Shown here: piece after piece, positions 1-6,139 of the stretch
Layout of the letters: the number at the start of each line of letters is the position of its first letter
Numbering within the stretch: position 1 is the stretch's first letter
Assembly (NCBI GenBank): GCA_900554545.1
Contig: USHW01000041.1
Coordinates: 1-19,501, forward strand
DNA: 19,501 nt
From: an uncultured Prevotella sp.
GTDB lineage: Bacteria > Bacteroidota > Bacteroidia > Bacteroidales > Bacteroidaceae
Direction of reading: 5' to 3'
Position numbers and translations under genes: made by a program
Notes under the pieces: generated by a model
Seen by the model: only the letters and a program-made list of their open reading frames with translations
What the model was told of the DNA's origin: nothing
Databases searched by the model: none

Positions 1-733
1 CCGAGTCGTGACCCATCAGCGTGCGGCCTGTCAGCATGAGGTCGGGACGCGCCGAGTAAAGACCTTCGTCAACGAGGAAATACTCCTGTTCCCAGCCTAA
101 ATTGCTGGTCACTTTGTTGACGTTGGGGTCGAAATAGCGGCAAACCTCAGTGGCGGCCACGTTCACTGCGTGCAGCGCGCGCAGCAGCGGGGCTTTGTAA
201 TCCAACGCTTCGCCAGTGTAAGAGATAAAAATGGTGGGTATGCAGAGCGTGTCGTCCATGATGAACACGGGCGACGTAGGGTCCCATGCGGAGTAACCGC
301 GCGCCTCGAACGTGTTGCGTATTCCGCCGCTTGGGAACGAGCTTGCGTCAGGTTCCTGCTGAACGAGCAGCTTGCCCGAGAACTCCTCAATCATTCCTCC
401 TTTGCCGTCGTGCTCAATGAAGGCGTCGTGCTTCTCGGCGGTGCCTTCGGTCAGTGGCTGGAACCAGTGCGTGTAGTGCGTCACTCCGTTCTCCTCGGCC
501 CACTGCTTCATGCCTGCTGCCACGGCGTCGGCTATGGAGCGGTCGAGCGTGGCGCCGTTGTCGATGACGTCAATCAGCGTCTCATATACCGACGGCGGCA
601 GGTATTTGTACATCTTTGCGCGGTTGAACACGTTTTTGCCGAAATACTCCGACGGGCGTTCCATCGGTGTTACGACTTCGAGCGGCTTCTTCTTGAAAGC
701 CTCTTCTACCACGTTAAATCTTAAGTTTGTCAT
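1..733 (-). CDS. glnN: Glutamine synthetase type III, N-terminal part (truncated by window edge)
   Basis: ATP-dependent synthesis of glutamine from glutamate and ammonia in the cytoplasm. Reading down from the ATG at 731-733, 244 codons stay open to the left edge. The known family is about 730 residues, so this is roughly the first third. Type III hallmarks are visible: an LRFNVVEEAF start, the block THYTHWFQPLTEGTAEKHDAF near residues 85-105, then SSFPSGGIRNTFEARGYSAWD near 131-151, and GWEQEYFLVD near 213-222, which holds the metal-binding glutamates. This is neither the GlnA type I nor type II fold arrangement. No TAnnTTTG promoter is visible in the 200 bp before it, so it may depend partly on read-through from the upstream porin-like gene on the same strand. 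Its position next to glnK and amtB fits nitrogen control. Identity is firm; the C-terminus lies outside the window. Confidence 0.95.
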   Translation of the reverse strand, partial: MTNLRFNVVEEAFKKKPLEVVTPMERPSEYFGKNVFNRAKMYKYLPPSVYETLIDVIDNGATLDRSIADAVAAGMKQWAEENGVTHYTHWFQPLTEGTAEKHDAFIEHDGKGGMIEEFSGKLLVQQEPDASSFPSGGIRNTFEARGYSAWDPTSPVFIMDDTLCIPTIFISYTGEALDYKAPLLRALHAVNVAATEVCRYFDPNVNKVTSNLGWEQEYFLVDEGLYSARPDLMLTGRTLMGHDS

Positions 734-812
734 GTTGTTAAAGTTTATTTGTCGTTATGTTTAATACCTTTAGCTGCTGTTGTTGTCTACGCGTCGTCAG
801 CACCCGGTTTGC

Positions 813-893
813 GAAAGGCGGTCTTTTGCGTTGTAAAACGTGGCCTTTCAGCCGCTAAAAGGTGGCCTTTTGCAGGCCGAAAGGCCACCTTTT
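813..893. terminator. Double hairpin (family B element) between porin-like gene and glnN
   Basis: Two consecutive hairpins. The first pairs GAAAGGC (813-819) with GCCTTTC (843-849). The second is a perfect 14-bp stem, AAAAGGTGGCCTTT (857-870) with AAAGGCCACCTTTT (880-893), around a 9-nt loop. On the minus strand the second begins 42 nt after the porin-like stop codon and ends in a short T run, so it can act as an intrinsic terminator or attenuator before glnN. The A and T runs on both sides make it potentially bidirectional. The rest of the 734-934 spacer shows no gene. Confidence 0.6.
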
Positions 894-934
894 GCAACGG
901 CATTTGTAACATTTTGATTTTCAGTTGTTTGCAC

Positions 935-1651
935 TTACGGGCGCAGTGTGAAGCCGAACGTCATGTAAGCCTTCTCCGTGCTGGGGTTGGCAGTTACCCC
1001 GGCGAACAGCGGAAGGCTGAAAGTCTTTGTTATCCTGATGTCTTTCGTCGCCCTGACCGACACGTTGGTTACGGCGAAGCCGTTGGCCTTTGAGTAGAAA
1101 CTCGTGGCGTAAGGCACTGCGCCCACAGCCGCCGTCCAGTCGCATCCGGCAAGACGGAACGGCGCGCTGACCTCGAAGTATGACGAGTATGCGCGTTCGC
1201 CGCTCTTGTTGAGTCCGTCGTTGCCTGCGAAGTTGGTGTACCACTGCACGGCCACGGGGCCGAAGTCATAGCCGATGTTGGCCTCGAACACGTGCGAAGT
1301 CTCGTGCGCTGCATAGCTGAAGTAGCGGTCGTTGGGCGAGTTGAACCAGTAGTCGGTAACGCCGATGTTGAAGCCTCCCGTGCTGTATGCCAGCGTAAGG
1401 TCGAACTCTTCGGTGTCCGACGGGTCTGAAAGTCCCACGTTGCCCCATGCCGTCAGCGACAGACCCTTGTACGCGAGGCCGAGCGTGGGTTGCAGGCTGA
1501 CGTCGCCCAAGTCCTGTCCGCGCCATACGTAGTGGCTCACCACGTCGGCCTGCACCGTGGCTTCAATTCTCTCTTGCGCCGCCGCCGGCGCCAATGCGGC
1601 GCTCAGCGCGGCGGCGAAAACTGTTCTCCTTGTCAAATCTTTCATAACCAT
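935..1651 (-). CDS. Putative outer-membrane β-barrel protein, TorF-like porin
   Basis: A 238-residue protein with an N-terminal signal peptide: a KDLTRR basic start, then an Ala-rich hydrophobic run ending AAAQ near residue 25. The mature part alternates polar and hydrophobic residues with many aromatics (SHYVWRG near 41-47, LTAWGNVGL, a final MTFGFTLRP), as in small outer-membrane barrels. SHYVWRGQDL resembles the start of TorF/Gcw_chp putative porins. The C-terminal strand ends near an aromatic-rich edge as expected for BAM substrates. Two in-frame starts exist, at 1651 and 1645. The second gives a more usual signal peptide (MKDLTRR). It lies between glnN and the divergent glnK-amtB, so a role in passage of nitrogen compounds through the outer membrane is inferred, not shown. 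The substrate is unknown. Confidence 0.75.
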   Translation of the reverse strand: MVMKDLTRRTVFAAALSAALAPAAAQERIEATVQADVVSHYVWRGQDLGDVSLQPTLGLAYKGLSLTAWGNVGLSDPSDTEEFDLTLAYSTGGFNIGVTDYWFNSPNDRYFSYAAHETSHVFEANIGYDFGPVAVQWYTNFAGNDGLNKSGERAYSSYFEVSAPFRLAGCDWTAAVGAVPYATSFYSKANGFAVTNVSVRATKDIRITKTFSLPLFAGVTANPSTEKAYMTFGFTLRP

Positions 1652-1679
1652 ACCTATTTATATTATACTTCATTAAAGC

Positions 1680-1694
1680 TTGCCATAATGGCAA
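1680..1694. promoter_or_regulatory. Perfect 15-bp palindrome upstream of the porin-like gene
   Basis: TTGCCATAATGGCAA has 7-bp arms around one central A. It lies 29 bp before the 1651 start codon. If the promoter call at 1735 is right, it falls inside the transcribed 5' leader. It could be an operator for a dimeric regulator or a small RNA hairpin. No regulator is identified. Confidence 0.4.
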
Positions 1695-1734
1695 TGCGAT
1701 GGCTTGCAGGCTTTTATTATGCTCTGTCTGTCGG

Positions 1735-1761
1735 CAAATTTACAGCATTTTGAAAGTAAAA
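1735..1761 (-). promoter_or_regulatory. Predicted promoter of the porin-like gene
   Basis: On the minus strand, 1742-1735 reads TAAATTTG, an exact match to the Bacteroidetes -7 box TAnnTTTG. A TTTT at 1758-1761 is the nearest candidate for the -33 TTTG box, so that part is weak. The implied 5' leader is about 75 nt. Confidence 0.45.
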
Positions 1762-1923
1762 CGAGTAGTTTTCTGACAATATTCTTTATGTTTTTGCTGT
1801 TTGCTTACTATTGTTCTTCTGTAAGGGTGGCGGTCTTTCAAAGTGTAACCATATAAAGGCGAAATTGTTTGAAAGTGTAAGTTGGGTGCAGTTCGCCGTA
1901 AAAACATGTTACTTTTTTTAACG

Positions 1924-1982
1924 AATCACCGCCTCGCTTACAGTCGGCTGCGTATTCGGTGATTGTTATTTCAAATTGAAAT
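1924..1982. promoter_or_regulatory. Inverted repeats in the porin/glnK divergent spacer
   Basis: The 1652-2144 spacer (493 bp) has no convincing gene. AATCACCG (1924-1931) is repeated inverted as CGGTGATT (1957-1964), with a 25-nt centre. A perfect 15-bp palindrome, ATTTCAAATTGAAAT, follows at 1968-1982. Both lie 94-152 bp before the glnK -7 box, a plausible place for activator or repressor sites. Protein binding is inference only. Confidence 0.35.
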
Positions 1983-2051
1983 GAAAACCGCTTATTTTGT
2001 GACAAAACTGTAAATGTGGTGCATTTTGCAATTACATAATGCTTGAATAAT

Positions 2052-2083
2052 CTTGTTTTGAATAACAAAAAGACGTAATTTTG
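2052..2083 (+). promoter_or_regulatory. Predicted promoter of glnK-amtB
   Basis: The -33-like CTTG (2052-2055) and the -7 box TAATTTTG (2076-2083) are separated by 20 bp, which fits the Bacteroidetes consensus. The -7 box is 61 bp before the glnK start codon. Confidence 0.6.
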
Positions 2084-2144
2084 CAGAAAAATATTTCCTT
2101 TCGACGGGATATCCATTATTTATATAACAAAAAGCGAGAATGTT

Positions 2145-2501
2145 ATGAAAAAGATTGAAGCAATCATCCGCAAGTCAAGGTTTGAGGACGTGAAGAAGGC
2201 TTTGCTTGAAGCCGACATCGAGTGGTTCTCGTATTACGACGTGCGCGGCAACGGCAAGGCGCGGCAGGGGCGCATATACCGCGGCATTGTGTACGACACA
2301 AGCTCGATAGAGCGCACGCTCGTGTCGCTCGTCGTGCGCGAAAAGAATGTGGAAAAGTCGGTCAGGGCCATACTGAAGGCCGCTCAGACGGGCGAAATAG
2401 GCGACGGGCGCATATTCATAATGCCCGTTAACGACGCAGTGCGCATACGCACCGGCGAGCGCGGCGACATCGCCCTGTACAACGCGGAGCAGGAGGAGTA
2501 A
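2145..2501 (+). CDS. glnK: PII nitrogen regulatory protein
   Basis: A 118-residue PII signal protein, which as a trimer senses ATP/ADP and 2-oxoglutarate and controls AmtB and nitrogen enzymes. The start MKKIEAIIRKSRFEDVKKAL matches the PII fold. The T-loop is near residues 36-54, with Y45 and Y50 in IYRGIVY. Y50 aligns with the uridylylated Tyr51 of E. coli GlnB. The B-loop TGEIGDGRIF (82-91) and C-loop RIRTGERG (100-107) bind nucleotide and are intact. The T-loop is one residue shorter than in E. coli. Its place 70 bp before amtB on the same strand is the classic glnK-amtB pairing. Whether Y50 is modified in this organism cannot be told from the window, since no glnD is present here. Confidence 0.95.
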   Translation: MKKIEAIIRKSRFEDVKKALLEADIEWFSYYDVRGNGKARQGRIYRGIVYDTSSIERTLVSLVVREKNVEKSVRAILKAAQTGEIGDGRIFIMPVNDAVRIRTGERGDIALYNAEQEE

Positions 2502-2571
2502 GTGCGGAAAACGAAAAGTAGGGAGTGAATAATTTATTGGTTTTTAAGGTAAAACATTAAAAATAACGATT

Positions 2572-3921
2572 ATGGGAAAGTATGTTATGAGATATTTGAC
2601 GGGCCGGAGGGCGGCCGTTACGGCGCTTGCGGCATTCCTGTCGGCAACGGCGGCGATGGCGGACACCGCCACGCCCGTGCCCGACAGCGGCAACACGGCG
2701 TGGATGATGACAGCCACGGCATTGGTGCTGCTCATGTCCATTCCGGGCATTGCACTGTTTTACGGCGGCCTTGTGAGGCAGAAGAACGTGCTTAGCGTCA
2801 TCATGCAGACAATGCTTATTGTCGGGGTAATCAGCATCTTGTGGGTAGCCATCGGCTATACGTGGGCCTTCGGCACCGGTTTCAAGGACTCTGGCAACCC
2901 CCTGTTTGCCGTCATCGGCGGCTTCGACAAGGCGTTCCTGTGCGGCATAACGCCGTCAACCGTCACGGCTACGGGCATCCCCGAACTGGTGTTTGTCATG
3001 TTCCAGTGCATGTTCGCGCTGATAACGCCGGCCCTGATACTGGGCGCTTTCGCCGAAAGAATAAAGTTCAAAGGCTACATGCTGTTCATAATCCTGTGGA
3101 CGGTGCTGGCCTATTTCCCCATGGCTCACTGGGTTTGGGGCGGCGGCTTCTTGCAGGAGATGGGTGCAATCGACTTCGCCGGAGGCACCGTCGTCCACAT
3201 CAACGCCGGTATCTCGGCATTGGTTATGGCCCTGCTCATCGGCAAGAGGGAGGACTACAAGGCAGGACATCCCATCACGCCGCACAACGTTACGTTCGTG
3301 TTCATGGGCACTTCGTTCCTCTGGTTGGGATGGTTCGGCTTCAATGCGGGCAGCGGTCTGGCCGCCGACGGCCTCGCGGCGAACGCCTTTATGGTGACAC
3401 ATGTCGCTACGGCGACGGCAGCCGTGGTGTGGATGGCTATCGACTGGCTGTTCAACAAGAAGCCTACTACCGTGGGTGCGTGCACCGGAGCCGTGGCCGG
3501 ACTTGTGGCGATAACGCCTGCCGCAGGCTCGACGGGACTGCTCGGAGCGTTTTGCATCGGCCTGATAACCCCCATTATTTGCTTCTTCATGGTGGCTGTT
3601 GTAAAGCAGAAGTTCAAGTATGACGACGCGCTCGACGCCTTCGGAGTGCACGGCATCGGCGGCATTGTAGGCTCGGTGCTCACCGGCGTGTTTGCAACCC
3701 GTTTCGTTACGGGCGACGGAGGGGCGGAAGGCGCGCTCTACGGCGACTGGCATCAGCTGTGGGTTCAGGTCGTTGCAACGCTCGTTTCGGTAGTGTTCAG
3801 CGCGGCGGTGACGTTCATCCTTTACAAGATAGTTGACGGACTCGTAGGCATCCGCGTTGACAAGCGCGTTGAAGAAGAGGGCCTTGACATATACGAACAC
3901 GGAGAGAGTGCATATAATTAA
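2572..3921 (+). CDS. amtB: Ammonium transporter
   Basis: A 449-residue Amt/Rh-family channel for ammonium uptake across the inner membrane. A signal peptide (about residues 7-30, ending TAAMA) precedes the hydrophobic core of about 11 helices. Pore residues are conserved: the twin histidines H209 (in DFAGGTVVHINAG) and H360 (in GVHGIGG), D201, and F257/S261 in GWFGFNAGS, matching E. coli H168, H318, D160, F215 and S219. The tail RVEEEGLDIYEHGESAY is the usual cytoplasmic end that contacts PII. It follows glnK and is probably co-transcribed, with gating by that PII. Other ATGs (for example 2587) could be the start, but all keep the signal peptide. Confidence 0.96.
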   Translation: MGKYVMRYLTGRRAAVTALAAFLSATAAMADTATPVPDSGNTAWMMTATALVLLMSIPGIALFYGGLVRQKNVLSVIMQTMLIVGVISILWVAIGYTWAFGTGFKDSGNPLFAVIGGFDKAFLCGITPSTVTATGIPELVFVMFQCMFALITPALILGAFAERIKFKGYMLFIILWTVLAYFPMAHWVWGGGFLQEMGAIDFAGGTVVHINAGISALVMALLIGKREDYKAGHPITPHNVTFVFMGTSFLWLGWFGFNAGSGLAADGLAANAFMVTHVATATAAVVWMAIDWLFNKKPTTVGACTGAVAGLVAITPAAGSTGLLGAFCIGLITPIICFFMVAVVKQKFKYDDALDAFGVHGIGGIVGSVLTGVFATRFVTGDGGAEGALYGDWHQLWVQVVATLVSVVFSAAVTFILYKIVDGLVGIRVDKRVEEEGLDIYEHGESAYN

Positions 3922-3935
3922 ATGTTGAATTGAGA

Positions 3936-3991
3936 GCGGAGAAGTGAGAATTATGATTACACTTGCTGATTTTGTAATTCTCACTTTCCGC
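3936..3991 (+). terminator. Stem-loop after amtB
   Basis: GCGGA-g-AAGTGAGAATTA (3936-3953) pairs with TAATTCTCACTTTCCGC (3975-3991), a 17-bp stem with one bulged base and a 21-nt loop, starting 14 nt after the amtB stop. A T-rich but interrupted stretch follows. It may end glnK-amtB transcription. It also contains the family D repeat word, so it may be only a repeat. Confidence 0.5.
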
Positions 3992-4072
3992 ATCTTGTTT
4001 CTTAAATCCTAAATAATGCACCCACGAAAGAAGGTAATCATAATTTTCAATTATCAATTTTAAATTCTCAAT
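3949..4072. repeat. Family D repeat, copy upstream of asnB
   Basis: AATTATGATTAC (3949-3960) and its inverse within AAGGTAATCATAATTTTC (4031-4048) bracket 70 nt. An AT-rich tail ending in TTCTCAATT follows. The 18-bp word at 4031-4048 recurs exactly at 5991-6008, past asnB, in the same orientation. This spacer shows no obvious asnB promoter of the TAnnTTTG type. Confidence 0.6.
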
Positions 4073-4090
4073 TGAAAGACAAAGAATACA

Positions 4091-5755
4091 ATGTGTGGCA
4101 TAGTTTCAATTTTCAACATTCAGGAACAGACGCCGGCCTTGAGGCAGAAGGCGTTGCGGATGAGCGGAAAGCTCCGTCACCGCGGTCCTGACTGGAGCGG
4201 CATATACTGTGGAGGCACCGCCATTTTGGCGCATGAAAGGCTGGCGATTGTCGACCCGGAATCGGGTCGGCAACCGCTTTTCAGCCCTGACAGAAAGCAG
4301 GTGCTGGCCGTCAACGGAGAGATTTACAACCACAGGGAGATACGCAGCCGATACGCAGGAAAGTACCAGTTCCAGACCGGAAGCGACTGTGAAGTCATAC
4401 TCGCCCTTTACCGCGAGCAGGGCGAAAGGTTCTTGGACGGGCTTGACGGCATCTTCGCTTTCGCACTGTATGACATCGAACGCGACGACTACCTGATAGC
4501 GCGCGACCCCATAGGGGTCATCCCCCTTTATTACGGACGCGACAAAGAAGGGCGGCTTTACGTGGCGAGCGAGCTGAAGGCTCTTGAGGGACAGTGTGAC
4601 AAGTACGCGCCGTTTCCGCCCGGACACGTGCTCACCGGGCGCGACGTCATGCCGCGGCGCTATTACGACCGCGACTGGTTCAGCTACGACAACGTGAAGG
4701 ACAACCCGGCAAGCGTTGACGAGCTGCGCGACGGACTGGAAGCCGCCGTAAGGCGGCAGATGATGAGCGACGTGCCCTACGGCGTGCTGCTGAGCGGCGG
4801 ACTGGCCTCTTCAATCATCAGCGCGGTGGCGCAGAAGTATGCCAAACGCCGCATAGAGACGGGCGGGGAGGAGGCCGCATGGTGGCCGAGGCTGCACTCG
4901 TTTGCCGTTGGACTGCGCGGCGCGCCCGACTTGGAGAAGGCCCGTCTCGTGGCAGAACACATCGGGACGGTGCACCATGAGATAAATTACACCATACAGG
5001 AGGGCCTCGACGCGCTTAGCGACGTGGTTTACTACACCGAGACTTACGACGTTACGACGATACGCGCATCGACCCCCATGTTCCTGCTTGCACGCGTAAT
5101 AAAGAGCATGGGCATAAAGATGGTGCTCTCGGGCGAGGGTGCCGACGAGGTGTTCGGCGGCTACCTGTATTTCCACAAGGCGCCGTCGGCGCGCGCGTTC
5201 CACGAGGAAACGGTGCGCAAACTGATGAAGCTGCACCTTTATGACTGCCTGCGCGCCAACAAAAGCCTGGCCGCATGGGGCGTGGAAGGCCGTGTGCCGT
5301 TCCTCGACACCGAGTTTCTTGACATAGCCATGCGCCTCAATCCGGAAGCCAAGATGTGCCCCGGCGCGGTGGTGGAGAAGAAAATACTGCGCGAGGCTTT
5401 TGCCCCGATGCTGCCGCAGGAGGTGGCGTGGAGGCAGAAGGAACAGTTTTCCGACGGCGTGGGCTACTCGTGGATTGACACCCTGAAGCGGATAACCGCC
5501 GACAGCGTGAGCGACTATGAGATGGAGCACGCCGCCCAACGCTTCCCCGTAAATCCTCCGCGCTGCAAGGAGGAGTACTTCTACCGCTCGCTCTTCGCCG
5601 CTCACTTCCCCAGCGATGACGCGGCGCGCAGCGTGCCGAGTGTGCCGAGCGTGGCCTGCAGCACAGCCGAAGCGTTGGCCTGGGACGCATCGTTCAAGGA
5701 TAAGAACGACCCCAGCGGCCGCGCCGTAAGCGGCGTACACGAGCAGGCGTACTGA
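4091..5755 (+). CDS. asnB: Asparagine synthetase, glutamine-hydrolysing (AsnB)
   Basis: Converts aspartate, glutamine and ATP to asparagine, glutamate, AMP and PPi in the cytoplasm. At 554 residues it equals the E. coli AsnB length. The start is fixed because Cys2 must become the N-terminal nucleophile of the glutaminase domain (MCGIVSIF; RHRGPD at 29-34; NGEIYN at 75-80; GSDCE at 97-101). The synthetase domain has the PP-loop at 235-241, SEGADEVFGGYLYFHKAP, and the C-terminal block WRQKEQFSDGVGYSWID. The oddity is that the PP-loop reads SGGLASS, with Ala239 (codon 4805-4807) where E. coli has Asp (SGGLDSS). In this ATP-pyrophosphatase family the aspartate is linked to metal/pyrophosphate binding, so activity may be altered. 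The C-terminus SVPSVACSTAEAL...DPSGRAV is intact, so the gene does not look decayed. Confidence 0.94.
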   Translation: MCGIVSIFNIQEQTPALRQKALRMSGKLRHRGPDWSGIYCGGTAILAHERLAIVDPESGRQPLFSPDRKQVLAVNGEIYNHREIRSRYAGKYQFQTGSDCEVILALYREQGERFLDGLDGIFAFALYDIERDDYLIARDPIGVIPLYYGRDKEGRLYVASELKALEGQCDKYAPFPPGHVLTGRDVMPRRYYDRDWFSYDNVKDNPASVDELRDGLEAAVRRQMMSDVPYGVLLSGGLASSIISAVAQKYAKRRIETGGEEAAWWPRLHSFAVGLRGAPDLEKARLVAEHIGTVHHEINYTIQEGLDALSDVVYYTETYDVTTIRASTPMFLLARVIKSMGIKMVLSGEGADEVFGGYLYFHKAPSARAFHEETVRKLMKLHLYDCLRANKSLAAWGVEGRVPFLDTEFLDIAMRLNPEAKMCPGAVVEKKILREAFAPMLPQEVAWRQKEQFSDGVGYSWIDTLKRITADSVSDYEMEHAAQRFPVNPPRCKEEYFYRSLFAAHFPSDDAARSVPSVPSVACSTAEALAWDASFKDKNDPSGRAVSGVHEQAY

Positions 5756-5773
5756 CTAACGTCAGGCCATTGA

Positions 5774-6033
5774 AATTGAGAATTGAGAATGGTGAATGGA
5801 AAATTACGCTCCTACAAGGTATGTGTTTTTACGTCATTCCGTGTTAAATTTGCAACGGTAATCAAACTCCCCCTCCCTTCGGGAGGGCTGGGGTGGGTCT
5901 GTTTTTTAATTAAAAATGAAAAATTAAAAATGTAGAACTGAAAGTCAGCGTCAAGCTAATTATGATTACCTTTGAGATTGCTTGTTAGCAAAGGTAATCA
6001 TAATTTTCCATTCACAATTCTCAATCCTCAATT
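5774..6033. repeat. Long inverted repeat with nested hairpin (family D) downstream of asnB
   Basis: The 5756-6139 spacer (384 bp) has no gene and is mostly repeats. A 33-nt arm at 5774-5806 (starting AATTGAGAATTGAGAAT) is inverted at 6001-6033 with two mismatches. Nested inside is a perfect 17-bp stem: AATTATGATTACCTTTG (5958-5974) with CAAAGGTAATCATAATT (5989-6005) around a 14-nt loop. The same words appear before asnB at 3949-4072, so asnB is bracketed by this family. Confidence 0.7.
5871..5897 (+). repeat. Family A palindromic element, copy A1
   Basis: The perfect palindrome CCCTCCCTTCGGGAGGG is followed by CTGGGGTGGG. Read together, GGGAGGGCTGGGGTGGG is a canonical four-run G-quadruplex motif with loops of 1, 2 and 1. 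The left flank AATCAAAC is shared with copy A2. It lies within the family D repeat region. Confidence 0.8.
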
Positions 6034-6038
6034 CAAAA

Positions 6039-6116
6039 CACGGCAAATTGCCGTGCAAAAGGCCATCAATTGGAAGCTAAAATGCCGTGTTTTGCATTGC
6101 AAAACACGGCATTTTA
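6039..6116 (-). terminator. Long perfect hairpin after miaB (family B)
   Basis: TAAAATGCCGTGTTTTGCA (6078-6096) is followed after one base by its exact inverse (6098-6116), a 19-bp perfect stem starting 24 nt past the miaB stop. On the minus strand it ends in TTTTA, as in an intrinsic terminator. A smaller palindrome, CACGGCAAATTGCCGTG (6039-6055), lies next to it. Both share the GCCGTG/TTTTGCA words of the family B hairpins at 813-893 and 13355-13459. Confidence 0.65.
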
Positions 6117-6139
6117 GAATGATGCTGATTATCAGGCGG

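Noticed and set aside
2014..2030. σ54-like site (TGGTGCATTTTGCA) before glnK
   Set aside because: Spacing between the GG and GC elements is 8 rather than the required 10, and a good TAnnTTTG promoter lies just downstream.
1838..2116. Possible 92-residue minus-strand gene in the divergent spacer
   Set aside because: It would run across the predicted glnK promoter, has no recognisable domain and sits in AT-rich non-coding-like sequence.
2956..3993. 345-codon open frame antisense to amtB
   Set aside because: It lies fully opposite a well-supported transporter, shows no known motif, and has the His/Arg/Glu-rich look of a shadow frame in GC-rich DNA.
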